Source: Taklimakanibacter sp021828105 (GTDB lineage Bacteria; Pseudomonadota; Alphaproteobacteria; Rhizobiales; Aestuariivirgaceae). Taken from it: 64,000 bases of DNA. A model generated the notes under the pieces. That model worked only from the letters and a program-made list of their open reading frames with translations, was not told where the DNA came from and did no database searches. The stretch is from contig JAKATG010000024.1 of assembly GCA_021828105.1 (NCBI GenBank), forward strand, positions 1 through 64,000, read 5' to 3'. Position 1 is the stretch's first letter. Each line of letters opens with the position of its first letter. Shown one piece after another: positions 43,759-53,168 of the stretch. A program made the position numbers and the translations under genes.

Positions 43759-43797
43759 TTTTCCCCTCTCCCGTCCGCAGGATGGGAGAGGGGAAAA
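43759..43797. repeat. Strong hairpin between argE and yccF (CCCTCTCCC family)
   Basis: TTTTCCCCTCTCCC (43759-43772) and GGGAGAGGGGAAAA (43784-43797) form a perfect 14-bp stem with an 11-nt loop, 23 bp beyond the argE stop. The core CCCTCTCCC is shared with the hairpin at 32398-32424. It may close the argE transcript, although the U-run lies within the stem rather than after it. Confidence 0.6.
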
Positions 43798-43819
43798 TGG
43801 AGGAAGTGGGGCGAGGGTA

Positions 43820-44980
43820 TTACGATGCGCAATGCCGGATGAGGCGTTTCATGAAGGTCTCGCATTTTTCCATCTCGGAGATGGCGATGAACTCGTCGGG
43901 CTTGTGGGCCTGCTCGATCGAGCCCGGACCGCAAATGATCGTGGGGATGCCGCTCTCCTGGAAGAGCCCGGCCTCGGTGCAATAGGACACGGCCTCGCTG
44001 CCATTGGCCTCGGCGAGATGCAGCGCCAGATGCTCGGCGGGCGAATCCGGCTCGGGCCGCAAACCCGGCACGGCATTGGTGCGCTCGGTCCTGATGCCGG
44101 TCGTTTCCGCCACCGCCTTCATTGCGGGCTCGAGCGTGCGCGCGAAACGGTTGAACTTCTCCGGCACCTCGTCGGGATCGCTTCCCGGCAAGAGCCGCGT
44201 CTCCCATTTGAACGAACAGCGGCGCGGGATGATGTTCTTGGCGGTGCCGCCTTCGATGAGCCCGACATGCACCGTCGTGTAAGGCGGGGTGAAGCGGCCC
44301 GAAGGATCGCCCCTGTCGCGCATCTCGGCGGCGAGGCGGCCGATCTCGGTCAGGAGCTCGCCCGCCACCAGGATCGAATTGACGCCGATATGGGTGCAAC
44401 TCGAATGCGCTTCATGGCCCAACACCTCGGTCGAGAACGTATGGGCGCCCTTATGCGCGTTCACCACCTTCATCAGCGTGGGCTCGCCGACGATGACCGC
44501 CTTGGGCCGGGGCAGATGCTGCTTCATGTAGGCGACGAGCGGGCGCACGCCGACGCAGCCCACCTCCTCATCGCAAGAGAGCGCCAGATGGATCGGCGCC
44601 TTGAGCTTCGCCGCCTTGAAATCCGGCACCAGCGCTAGAGCGGTGGCGAGGAAGCCCTTCATGTCGCAGGTGCCGCGGCCATAGAGCTTGTCGTCCTTCT
44701 CGACGAGCTCGAACGGATCGGTCGACCAGTCCTGGCCGTCGACGGGCACGACGTCGGTATGGCCCGAGAGCACGATGCCGCCCGCGATGTCGGGACCGAT
44801 GGTGGCATAGAGGTTGGTCTTCCTGCCCGCCTCGAAATCGACCCTCAGGCTCTTGATGCCCCAATCGGCGAGATAGGACTCGACGAATTCGATGAGCGGG
44901 ATGTTGCCGTCGCGGCTCGTGGTGTTGAAGGCGACGAGGCGGGCCAGCATGTCGCGCGGCGTTAAACGTTGTGCAGTCAT
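43820..44980 (-). CDS. argE: Acetylornithine deacetylase
   Basis: 386-aa zinc peptidase of the M20 family that deacetylates N-acetylornithine. Metal and catalytic motifs: LSGHTDVVPVDGQDW, GRGTCDMKGFLA, SCDEEVGCVGVR and, near the end, CGPGSIEQAHKPDEF. It begins 4 bp after the apaG stop on the same strand, so apaG-argE form a unit, separate from argD-argF but within 3 kb of it. Confidence 0.93.
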   Translation of the reverse strand: MTAQRLTPRDMLARLVAFNTTSRDGNIPLIEFVESYLADWGIKSLRVDFEAGRKTNLYATIGPDIAGGIVLSGHTDVVPVDGQDWSTDPFELVEKDDKLYGRGTCDMKGFLATALALVPDFKAAKLKAPIHLALSCDEEVGCVGVRPLVAYMKQHLPRPKAVIVGEPTLMKVVNAHKGAHTFSTEVLGHEAHSSCTHIGVNSILVAGELLTEIGRLAAEMRDRGDPSGRFTPPYTTVHVGLIEGGTAKNIIPRRCSFKWETRLLPGSDPDEVPEKFNRFARTLEPAMKAVAETTGIRTERTNAVPGLRPEPDSPAEHLALHLAEANGSEAVSYCTEAGLFQESGIPTIICGPGSIEQAHKPDEFIAISEMEKCETFMKRLIRHCAS

Positions 44981-44984
44981 GAGG

Positions 44985-45377
44985 TCAGTTGATCAGCCGG
45001 TGGGATTGCGGGGAATCGAGCGAGAAGGCGGGAATGTCGACATCGAAGCGTTCGCCGCTCGACGTCTCCATCTGATAGGTTCCGACCATGAAGCCCGAGG
45101 GCGTCGACAGCGGAACGGCGGAGGTATATTCGAAGCTCTTGCCGGGCGCCAGGGTCGGCTGCTCGCCGACCACGCCTTCGCCTCTCACTTCCTGCAGCTT
45201 GCCGCGGTCATCGGTGATCCGCCAATGGCGCGAGCGCAAGGTGACGATCTCCGTGCCCAGATTGGCGATGGCGATCGTATAGGCCCAGACGAAATGGTCA
45301 TCTTCCGGGCGCGACTGGCTCTGCAGATATTTCGGCCGCACGACGACACGGATATTGCGGGTTACGCTTTCATACAT
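44985..45377 (-). CDS. apaG: ApaG protein
   Basis: 130-aa single-domain protein of the ApaG/DUF525 family, with a fibronectin-III-like fold. Family sequences include FVWAYTIAIANLGTEIVTLRSRHWRITD and LSTPSGFMVGTYQMET. Linked genetically to cobalt/magnesium resistance in enterobacteria; the biochemical role is uncertain. Divergent from dcd and followed closely by argE. Confidence 0.92.
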   Translation of the reverse strand: MYESVTRNIRVVVRPKYLQSQSRPEDDHFVWAYTIAIANLGTEIVTLRSRHWRITDDRGKLQEVRGEGVVGEQPTLAPGKSFEYTSAVPLSTPSGFMVGTYQMETSSGERFDVDIPAFSLDSPQSHRLIN

Positions 45378-45462
45378 GGCGACAGTTTAGACGATGTCTT
45401 CGGGTTTTCCACTGGCCTCAGATAACGCTTGCCTAAAGCCGCCAAAACCCCTCAATAACGCC

Positions 45463-46587
45463 ATGCCGCAGCCGCAACGTAAGCCCACCGCTGCCCAACT
45501 GCCCCGGGGAATCCTGCCCGCGCGGGCGCTTCTCGATTTTTGCGACAAGGGCTTCATCGACCCCGGCCGGCCCCTGGCGGAGGGCCAGATCCAGCCGGCA
45601 AGCCTCGATCTGAGGCTCGGCGAATGGGCCTATCGGGTCAGGGCGTCCTTCCTGCCCGGTCCCGGCATCACCGTCGCCGAGCGCCTGGAGAAGCTGCAGC
45701 TGCACAAATTCTCCCTCGCCCAGGGAGCGGTCTTCGAGGCGGGCTGCGTCTATATCGTGCCGCTTCTCGAGTCCCTGAAGCTGCCGCAAGGCATCTCGGC
45801 CGCGGCGAACCCTAAGAGCTCGACCGGACGGCTCGACATCTTCACCCGCGTCATCGCCGATGAGGCGCGCGAATTCGACAAGATCCCGGAAGCCTATGAC
45901 GGCCCGCTCTATGCCGAGATCTCGCCCCGGAGCTTCTCCATCCTGGCGCGCACCGGCTCCAGGCTCTCGCAGATCCGCTTCCGCTCAGGCCCGCCGCTCG
46001 CCTCCGATGAGATCATCGCCATGCTGCATGAGAGCGAGGCCCTGATCTCGAGCGAGACAGCCAATATCGACAACGGCATCGCGCTCTCGGTCGATCTCTC
46101 GGGCCAGCCCCACGGCCAGCCCGTCGGCTTCCGCGCCAAAAGGCATTCGGGCCTCATCGATGTCGACAAGGTGGGGGCACTCGACGTCGGCGATTACTGG
46201 GAGCCGATCTGGCAGAAGGGCTCTTTGATCCTCGATCCCGACCAGTTCTATATCCTCGCCTCCAAGGAGGCGGTCAGGGTGCCGCCGACGCATGCCGCCG
46301 AGATGGTGCCGTTCAACCCGCTGGTCGGCGAGTTCCGCGTGCATTATGCCGGCTTCTTCGATCCGGGCTTCGGCCACCAGTCGGGGGGCGGCGAGGGAGC
46401 GCGCGCGGTGCTGGAAGTGCGCTCGCATGAAGTGCCCTTCATCCTGGAGGACGGGCAGATTATCGGCAGGCTCATCTACGAGCCGCTGACGGAAGCGCCG
46501 GACCAGGTCTACGGCCAGGGCATCGGCTCGAACTACCAGCGCCAGGGCCTGAAGCTCTCCAAGCACTTCAAGCCGTTCGTGCCTTAG
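45463..46587 (+). CDS. dcd: dCTP deaminase (long alphaproteobacterial form)
   Basis: 374-aa enzyme converting dCTP to dUTP. It has two dUTPase-like halves: the first with IQPASLDLRLGEWAYRV, AAANPKSSTGRLDIFTR and YDGPLYAEISPRSFSI, the second with FNPLVGEFRVHYAGFFDPGFG. This is about twice the length of the E. coli enzyme and typical of alphaproteobacteria. MPQPQRKPTAAQLPRGILP at 45463 is preferred over ATG 45394, because the extra 23 residues are not family-like. Neither start has a strong ribosome site. Confidence 0.88.
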   Translation: MPQPQRKPTAAQLPRGILPARALLDFCDKGFIDPGRPLAEGQIQPASLDLRLGEWAYRVRASFLPGPGITVAERLEKLQLHKFSLAQGAVFEAGCVYIVPLLESLKLPQGISAAANPKSSTGRLDIFTRVIADEAREFDKIPEAYDGPLYAEISPRSFSILARTGSRLSQIRFRSGPPLASDEIIAMLHESEALISSETANIDNGIALSVDLSGQPHGQPVGFRAKRHSGLIDVDKVGALDVGDYWEPIWQKGSLILDPDQFYILASKEAVRVPPTHAAEMVPFNPLVGEFRVHYAGFFDPGFGHQSGGGEGARAVLEVRSHEVPFILEDGQIIGRLIYEPLTEAPDQVYGQGIGSNYQRQGLKLSKHFKPFVP

Positions 46588-46725
46588 GCACCGCGTTCAT
46601 CAGGCTGTCACGGCAGCGCGTCAATGAATCCGGGCTGATACCGGCGAGACGAGGCTGCACAGGCCCCACGCTACGACTGCGATTGCCAATTTTTCCGGCC
46701 ATAAGTCAGCTCCAGGGGAGTCGCG

Positions 46726-48492
46726 ATGCGGTCGTTTCACCTCGTGATGATCAAACCGTCGCACTATGACGACGATGGCTATCCGATCCAATGGATCCGT
46801 TCGGAAATCCCTGCGAACACGCTGGCGGCCGTCAACGGTCTTGCTCTTGACTGCCGCCGCCGGCAGGTTCTCGGCCCAGACGTCGATCTCCGCCTCGTTA
46901 CCCTCGATGAAACCAATACACGCATCAAGCCCAAGGCAATCATTCGCAAGATTCGCAGACAAAGCGGGCAGGCTCTCGTCGCTTTGATCGGTGTGCAATC
47001 CAACCAGTTCAACCGCGCGATCGATCTGGCGAGACCCTTTCTCAAAGAAGGGCTAGCGGTCGCCATCGGCGGCTTTCATGTGTCGGGATGTCTTGCCATG
47101 CTGCCCGAGCTGCCCGCCGAAATCCGCCAAGCGCAGGACATGGGGATTTCGATCTTCGCCGGAGAGGCGGAGGATGGCGCGCTCGATGAACTGCTGCGCG
47201 ATGCTCATGCCGGTTCGCTCAAGCCCCTCTACAACCATATGAAGCACTTGCCGGCGCTCGAAGGTCAGCCCGTGCCGATCCTCCCGGCGGAAGCCGTGCG
47301 GCGCACGCGCGGGCATTTTTCAAGCTTCGATCTTGGCCGCGGCTGTCCCTTTCAATGCTCGTTCTGCACGATCATCAACGTCCAGGGCCGCAAGAGCCGA
47401 TTCCGTACCCCCGACGACCTCGAAAGGATCATTCGCGACAATGCCCGCCAGGGCATCCACTGTTTCTTCATCACCGATGACAATTTCGCCCGCAATAGAG
47501 AGTGGGAACCGCTCTTCGATCGTCTCATCTCGCTGCGCGAGGGGGAGGGCCTCAAGATCAAGCTCATCATCCAGGTCGACACGCTGTGCCATCGGATTCC
47601 GCGCTTCATAGAGAAGGCGTGCCGTGCCGGGGTGACCCGGGTCTTCATCGGGCTCGAGAACATCAATCCCGATAATCTGTTGGCCGCCAAAAAACGCCAG
47701 AACAAGATCACCGATTACCGGCTCATGCTTCAGGCATGGCGAGCTCATGGCGCCACGACCTATGCCGGATATATTCTGGGCTTCCCCAATGATACGCGGG
47801 AATCGATTCTGCGCGACGTCGAAATCATCAAGCGCGAATTGCCGATCGATCTTTTGGAGTTCAACTTTCTGACACCGCTGCCAGGCTCGGAGGATCACAA
47901 GAACCTGCTTGGCGATGGCCGGTGGATGGACCCGGATCTCAACAAATATGACCTTCATCATCGGGTGACCCATCATGAGAAGATGTCGGATGCCGAATGG
48001 GACCAGGTCTATCGTGAAGCCTGGGCTTCCTATTATACCCCGGAACATCTCGAGACGGTGATCCGGCGCGCGGCTTGCGTCCCCAAGGGGCGGCCCGGAG
48101 GGAAAATGCGCGTCATGATGTGGTTTTCCCTCATGTTCCAGATCGAGGGGCTGCACCCTCTGGAAGGGGGCTTCTTTCGACGAAAGTATCGCATCGACCG
48201 GCGCCCAAGCCTGCCGCTCGAGAGCCCTTTCGTCTTCTATCCCAAATATGCCGCCGAGATCATCGCGAAAGCCTATCGCTATCTCATGATGGTCCGTAAA
48301 GCCAACCGCATTTATCGGCGCGTGATGCGCGATCCAAACCGCGCTGTATATACCGATACCGCGATCATGCCTCCGGCGGCGGATGACTTCGAGACGCTCG
48401 CGATGTTCACTGAGACATCAGGCGGCGAGGCAGCCGTCGCGAAAAAGCTCCGGGCAGAAGATTTGCGCGCAAGGTTCGAGGCCGCGGAATAG
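46726..48492 (+). CDS. Orphan radical SAM protein with B12-binding-like N-terminus
   Basis: 588-aa protein. Residues about 1-165 resemble a cobalamin-binding Rossmann domain (VALIGVQSNQFNRAIDLARPFLKEGLAVAIGGFH) but lack the DxHxxG motif, so base-off B12 binding through His is doubtful. The radical SAM core has the cluster motif RGCPFQCSFC (Cys207, Cys211, Cys214) and downstream GLENINPDNL and AGYILGFPNDT. The C-terminal 200 residues are basic and unlike anything I recognise. GGGGAG lies upstream of ATG. No partner gene or substrate clue is adjacent. Similar domain orders occur in methyltransferases and methylthiotransferases; function is open. Confidence 0.8.
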   Translation: MRSFHLVMIKPSHYDDDGYPIQWIRSEIPANTLAAVNGLALDCRRRQVLGPDVDLRLVTLDETNTRIKPKAIIRKIRRQSGQALVALIGVQSNQFNRAIDLARPFLKEGLAVAIGGFHVSGCLAMLPELPAEIRQAQDMGISIFAGEAEDGALDELLRDAHAGSLKPLYNHMKHLPALEGQPVPILPAEAVRRTRGHFSSFDLGRGCPFQCSFCTIINVQGRKSRFRTPDDLERIIRDNARQGIHCFFITDDNFARNREWEPLFDRLISLREGEGLKIKLIIQVDTLCHRIPRFIEKACRAGVTRVFIGLENINPDNLLAAKKRQNKITDYRLMLQAWRAHGATTYAGYILGFPNDTRESILRDVEIIKRELPIDLLEFNFLTPLPGSEDHKNLLGDGRWMDPDLNKYDLHHRVTHHEKMSDAEWDQVYREAWASYYTPEHLETVIRRAACVPKGRPGGKMRVMMWFSLMFQIEGLHPLEGGFFRRKYRIDRRPSLPLESPFVFYPKYAAEIIAKAYRYLMMVRKANRIYRRVMRDPNRAVYTDTAIMPPAADDFETLAMFTETSGGEAAVAKKLRAEDLRARFEAAE

Positions 48493-48502
48493 CTAGCGCG
48501 AA

Positions 48503-49081
48503 TCAAGCAACCTTCTGCCGGACCTTCTCCTCATATTGCGTGACCTGGTCGATCCAGGTTGCGAAGCGCGCGAGATAGCCTTCGAGGAACTGGCGCGTCG
48601 CATCATCGGTGATGTCGTCATTGTCGTCGATGAGGCCGGGCGTCGTCACGAAATAGACTTCGGGCTGGCCCAAGAGCACCACGTCGAGCACGGTCATCAC
48701 GCTGCGCAGATGCGCCTGCCCTGCGGCGGTGCCGACATTGCCGGGACTCGTGCCGATGATCGAGCCGGGCTTGCCGGCCCATGAATTCTGGCCCCAGGGC
48801 CTGGTGCCCCAGTCGATGGCGTTCTTGAGCACCGCCGGGATGGAGCGGTTATGCTCGGGCGTCACGAACAGGACCGCATCCGCCGCCACGATCTCTTCCT
48901 TCATGCGCACGACGCTCGAGGGAAGGTTCGCTTCCAGGTCCTGATTGAACATCGGCAGGTCGCCCAGTTCGACGAAGGTGAAGGCGAACTGCCCGCGCCC
49001 GAGCTTCGCCAGCGCTTTGGCGAGCTTTTGATTGATCGATCCGTTGCGCAGGCTTCCGACGAATACCGCGACATTCCGCAT
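48503..49081 (-). CDS. NAD(P)H-dependent FMN reductase
   Basis: 192-aa flavodoxin-like reductase (ChrR/YieF/Azr group). The FMN phosphate loop VGSLRNGSINQKLAKAL, the TPEHNRSIPAVLKNAIDWGTRP loop and the GTSPGNVGTAAGQAHLR segment are clear. It probably reduces quinones, azo compounds or metal ions with NADPH. It is divergent from an HxlR regulator starting 97 bp away, a common regulatory pairing for oxidoreductases. Confidence 0.88.
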   Translation of the reverse strand: MRNVAVFVGSLRNGSINQKLAKALAKLGRGQFAFTFVELGDLPMFNQDLEANLPSSVVRMKEEIVAADAVLFVTPEHNRSIPAVLKNAIDWGTRPWGQNSWAGKPGSIIGTSPGNVGTAAGQAHLRSVMTVLDVVLLGQPEVYFVTTPGLIDDNDDITDDATRQFLEGYLARFATWIDQVTQYEEKVRQKVA

Positions 49082-49177
49082 GGGCTTCCCTCATGGTATC
49101 TATTGGTGACTTGCGCTATATGAGTGACTGTCAAAACCTGCACAAGACGGCACTTTTTCGAAACCGGAGTCACTTTC

Positions 49178-49609
49178 GTGAAACCAAGGATCCTGAAACT
49201 CCCCGCCGAACCCCAACGCTTCAGGGAGATCTATGCCGAGGCGCGCATCAATGGCGACATGCCCTCGGACTGCCGCTCGGTGAACGAGATCCTGGCGCGC
49301 GTCGGCGACAAATGGAGCGTGCTGGTGGTGAGCCTGCTCGGCGACGGGGCGATGCGCTTCAGCGAATTGCGCCGGCTCATCGGCGGCATCTCGCAGAAGA
49401 TGCTGACCACTACCTTGCGCGGGCTCGAACGCGACGGCTTCGTCACCCGCACCGTCACCCCCACCATCCCGCCCCGGGTCGATTACGAATTGACCAGCCT
49501 CGGCCGTGACCTCCTGGTCCCGGTCAGGGCGCTCGGCGATTGGGCCCGACACAACCGTTCACGCGTGGAAAAGGCCCGCGCCCGCTTCGACCAGATGGCG
49601 AAATCCTGA
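49178..49609 (+). CDS. HxlR-family transcriptional regulator
   Basis: 143-aa winged-helix regulator. Family core: CRSVNEILARVGDKWSVLVVSLLGDGAMRFSELRRLIGGISQKMLTTTLRGLERDGFVTR and PRVDYELTSLGRDLL. GTG 49178 is preferred (CCGGAG 8 nt upstream). The open frame continues to GTG 49124, but those residues are not family-like. A direct repeat GTGACT (49106-49111 and 49124-49129, 18 bp apart) in the shared promoter region may be its operator. A Cys near the start (SDCRS) could sense redox, as in some relatives. The FMN reductase is the likely target. Confidence 0.85.
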   Translation: MKPRILKLPAEPQRFREIYAEARINGDMPSDCRSVNEILARVGDKWSVLVVSLLGDGAMRFSELRRLIGGISQKMLTTTLRGLERDGFVTRTVTPTIPPRVDYELTSLGRDLLVPVRALGDWARHNRSRVEKARARFDQMAKS

Positions 49610-49656
49610 CCCCTCTGGACGGGGCCTCACGAAATCGATATCCCTATGGCCGGCAA

Positions 49657-49731
49657 GCGGGCGTAGTTCAGTGGTAGAACGACAGCTTCCCAAGCTGTAT
49701 GTCGAGGGTTCGATTCCCTTCGCCCGCTCCA
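49657..49731 (+). tRNA. tRNA-Gly (anticodon CCC)
   Basis: 75-nt cloverleaf. The acceptor stem GCGGGCG pairs with CGCCCGC, the anticodon arm ACAGC-TTCCCAA-GCTGT gives anticodon CCC, and the T arm GAGGG-TTCGATT-CCCTT is regular. The 3' CCA is encoded (49729-49731). It decodes GGG. It lies 47 bp after the HxlR gene. Confidence 0.95.
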
Positions 49732-49806
49732 AATTTTCACGCCGGACCGAGCAATGGCTGGTCGCCCGGCCGCTGAGCCAGATGGCTGCGGCTGCAAAGG
49801 AAAAAC

Positions 49807-50031
49807 ATGACAGACGAAATCATCGTCAGGGACAGCAATGGCAATCAGCTCAAGGATGGCGATTCTGTAACATTGATCAAGGATCTCAAGGTCAAAGGAA
49901 CGTCGGAGACCATCAAGCGGGGCACGCTTGTGAAGAATATCCGGCTCACCGGAAATCCCGGTGAAATTGAGTGCAACACCAAGCAGGTCAAAGGCCTGGT
50001 GCTGAAGACCGAGTTCCTGAAGAAGGCGTAA
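49807..50031 (+). CDS. PhnA/YjdM C-terminal-domain protein
   Basis: 74-aa protein matching the C-terminal SH3-like half of PhnA/YjdM (IIVRDSNGNQLKDGDSVTLIKDLKVKGTSETIKRGTLVKNIRLTG, ending VLKTEFLKKA). The N-terminal zinc ribbon of the full-length family is absent, and no other frame upstream encodes it, since a tRNA lies there. AAGGAA 5-6 nt before ATG supports this start. Despite the name, a role in phosphonate use is not established for these proteins. Confidence 0.85.
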   Translation: MTDEIIVRDSNGNQLKDGDSVTLIKDLKVKGTSETIKRGTLVKNIRLTGNPGEIECNTKQVKGLVLKTEFLKKA

Positions 50032-50055
50032 GCCACCCACTCGACACGACCGCTC

Positions 50056-50151
50056 CTAACCGCGCCCCTGCGCGCTGCGGTCGAAGCCGTTGCTCGCCTT
50101 GAGAAGGTTGCGGGTGTAGCTCTTGGCCACGCGCTGATTTTCGATGGCATT
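50056..50151 (-). pseudogene. 3' remnant of a second peptide-transporter ATPase gene
   Basis: Read on the minus strand, this segment encodes AIENQRVAKSYTRNLLKAS then NGFDRSAQGRG and a TAG stop. It is almost the same as the C-terminus of the intact ATPase at 50663-51424 (VARNYTRNLLKASEGFDRSAQGRG). Upstream of about 50151 the similarity ends and an in-frame stop (TAA, 50158-50160) follows. About 31 codons remain of what was probably a second dppF/oppF-like gene. The segment lies 600 bp from the intact copy, in the same orientation. Confidence 0.75.
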
Positions 50152-50236
50152 CTTACATTATTGTATGGTTTAGGTCATGAAACCGCCGCGACCATGAATC
50201 AAACTCGACTCTTCACAGACCTCGTGAGGTGACGAC

Positions 50237-50479
50237 ATGAACAAAACCGTTCTGTTGGACATTTTTGTACAGGCTCGTCTGCGTGCGGCGCGCCGGGATC
50301 AACTGATTTCACACCAGCGGTCGGTCATCACGAATCTCGAGGCGCAAGGCGTCGACAGTGCCGAAGGCAAGAAACTCTTGTCTTCATTGACTGACGCCCG
50401 GGAAAAGGACCTTGTCGAGATGGATTGGGCATTGGACGAACTCGACAAGACGCAAGCGAGGGCGGTCAGGCAGTTGTAA
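50237..50479 (+). CDS. Small helical protein of unknown function
   Basis: 80-aa charged, predicted helical protein (RAARRDQLISHQRSVITNLEAQGVDSAEGKKLLSSLTDAREKDLVEMDWALDELD). Short proteins with a similar RRD..I..QR..I..LE..G.D pattern are common in rhizobia, with no known role. ATG has GAGGTG 6-7 nt upstream. It lies between the decayed ATPase fragment and a palindromic element, in a stretch of lower GC and rearranged DNA. Confidence 0.55.
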   Translation: MNKTVLLDIFVQARLRAARRDQLISHQRSVITNLEAQGVDSAEGKKLLSSLTDAREKDLVEMDWALDELDKTQARAVRQL

Positions 50480-50482
50480 TCC

Positions 50483-50662
50483 CTAGAGCCTGATGACTTG
50501 AAAAGAGTCGGCCCGCCGAAACACCCCTCATGCTGAGGTGCGAGCGAAGCGAGCCTCGAAGCATGATCCAGGAACAGCGGTCTTGCCGCTTGCCACCCTT
50601 CGAGGGCCGCTTCGCGGCCACCTCAGGGTGAGGGTAGTGAGGCGGACTAAACTCATCCGGCT

Positions 50663-50666
<4 letters not shown>
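50483..50666. repeat. Composite palindromic element with CTAGAGCC ends
   Basis: The ends CTAGAGCC (50483-50490) and GGCTCTAG (50659-50666) are inverted repeats extending to about 14 bp with one mismatch. Inside, a second long imperfect palindrome has arms beginning CCCTCATGCTGAGGTG and ending CACCTCAGGGTGAGGG. No coding capacity is visible. The right end overlaps the ATPase gene and includes its TAG stop. It resembles a REP/MITE-like dispersed element. Confidence 0.65.
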
Positions 50667-51420
<754 letters not shown>

Positions 51421-51424
<4 letters not shown>

Positions 51425-52254
51425 GCCGCCCATTCCGGCTTGCGGTTGAGCACCGGCAGCGGGTGGCGGTTGGCTCCGATCTTCGGCATGCAGTCGAGAA
51501 GGCCCCGCGTATAGGGATGCTCTGCGTTGCCGAGCTCGGATGCCTTGAGCTGCTCGACGACCTTGCCGGCATACATCACGATCACCCGGTCGCAGAAGGA
51601 CGAGACCAGCCGCAGATCATGCGAGATGAAGATCAGGCCCATGCCGCGCTCGGCGACGAGCTTGTCGAGAATGCTCAAAACCTCGAGCTGAACGGTGACG
51701 TCGAGCGCCGAGGTCGGCTCGTCGGCGATCATCAGCTCAGGGTCGGCGATCAGCATCATGGCGATCATGGCGCGCTGGCCCATGCCGCCCGAAACCTCAT
51801 GCGGATGGAGATCGAAGACGCGCTTCGCCCCGCGGATCTGCACCGCCTCCAGCATGGCGAGCGCCCGCTCCCGGGCTTCCGCCTTGCCGACCTTCTCATG
51901 CGCGCGCAGCGTCTCGACGATCTGCCGGCCGATGGTCATGACCGGATCGAGCGAATATTTCGCATCCTGGAGGATCATGGCGATGCGCTTGCCGCGCAGC
52001 GCCCGGCGTTGGGCGGACGAGACGCTGAGCAGGTCGATGCGGTCGAAGGCGAGCTTCTTCGCGGTCACGATCGCCTGCGGCGGCGACAGGCCCATGATGG
52101 CGCGGCCGGTCTGCGACTTGCCCGAACCCGACTCGCCAACAATGCCGAGCCGTTCGCGGCCGAGCGCAAAGGAAACACCGCGAACCGCCTCGATGATTCC
52201 GGTTCGCGTCGGGAAGGTCACGCGCAGGTCATCGACCTCGAGGAGGCTCGTCAT
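51421..52254 (-). CDS. Peptide ABC transporter ATPase (DppD/OppD type)
   Basis: 277-aa ATPase partner. Walker A GIVGESGSGKSQ has Gln instead of the usual Ser/Thr at its last position. Q-loop MILQDAKYSLDPVM, signature VSGGMGQRAMIAMML, Walker B ELMIADEPTSALDV and switch FISHDLRLV follow. The signature MGQ in place of MRQ is also unusual. The open frame runs far into dppC, but MTSLLEVDDLRVTFPT at 52254 is the family start, overlapping the dppC stop (ATGA). Confidence 0.88.
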
Positions 52255-53168
52255 TGATCGCCGCTCCGCGGATCGAGGGCATCGCGCAAGCCGTCGCCCA
52301 GCAGGTTGAAACCGAGGCTGACGATGAGGATGGCGGCACCCGGGGCGCCGGCGACCCACCACTGATCGAGGATGAAGCGGCGGCCCGAGGCGATCATGGC
52401 GCCCCATTCCGGCAGCGGCGGCTGGGCGCCGAGACCGAGGAAGCCCAGGCCCGCGGCGGTGAGGATGATGCCAGCCATGTCGAGCGTCACCCGGATGATG
52501 AGGGATGAGATGCAGAGCGGCATGATGTGCCGGAGCACGATGCGCGCCGGCGAGGCGCCCATGAGCTGGACGGCCTTGATGTAATCCGAGTTGCGGACGG
52601 TCAGAGTCTCGGCACGCGCGATACGCGCATAGGGCGGCCAGGAGGTGATGGCGATGGCGAGCACGGCATTCTCGATGCCGGGCCCCAACGCTGCGACGAA
52701 GGCCAGCGCCAGGATCAGTTTCGGGAAAGCCAGGAAGATGTCGGTCACGCGCATCAAAATGGCGTCGATCCAGCCGCCGGCATAGCCGGCGACGGTGCCG
52801 ATCAGGAGGCCGATGGGGGCGGCGATGATGGCGACGAGCACCACTACATAAAGAGTCCAGCGCGAGCCGTAGATGATGCGCGAAAAGATATCGCGGCCGA
52901 GATCGTCGGTGCCGAACCAATGCTCAGGACCCGGCGGCAGAAGCCGCGCGTTCTTGAGATCGCCGACGACCGGCGAATAGGGCGCCAGCATCGGGGCGAG
53001 GGCCGCCACGACCAGCAAGGCGATGATGATGAGGAGACCGAGCAACGCCAGGCGGTTCGCCGAAAAGCGCCGCCATGTCACATAGGCGCGGCCGAGCCTG
53101 GCCTGGAGGCGCGACTGCGGCCGCTCGCTGAGGAGCCAATCGCGCCGCGTCTGGCCGATCTCGCTCAT
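52251..53168 (-). CDS. Peptide ABC transporter permease (DppC/OppC type)
   Basis: 305-aa inner-membrane permease with an N-terminal cytoplasmic segment and about six helices. Landmarks: HWFGTDDLGRDIFSRIIYGSRWTL, the ATPase-contact loop YIKAVQLMGASPARIVLRHIMP, and GFLGLGAQPPLPEWGAMIASGR. The start MSEIGQTRRDWLLSERP at 53168 overlaps the dppB stop (ATGA). Confidence 0.92.
   Translation of the reverse strand: MSEIGQTRRDWLLSERPQSRLQARLGRAYVTWRRFSANRLALLGLLIIIALLVVAALAPMLAPYSPVVGDLKNARLLPPGPEHWFGTDDLGRDIFSRIIYGSRWTLYVVVLVAIIAAPIGLLIGTVAGYAGGWIDAILMRVTDIFLAFPKLILALAFVAALGPGIENAVLAIAITSWPPYARIARAETLTVRNSDYIKAVQLMGASPARIVLRHIMPLCISSLIIRVTLDMAGIILTAAGLGFLGLGAQPPLPEWGAMIASGRRFILDQWWVAGAPGAAILIVSLGFNLLGDGLRDALDPRSGDQ

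Noticed and set aside
43759..43797. Classical rho-independent terminator for argE
   Set aside because: The T-run is part of the stem rather than following it, so I list it as a hairpin repeat only.
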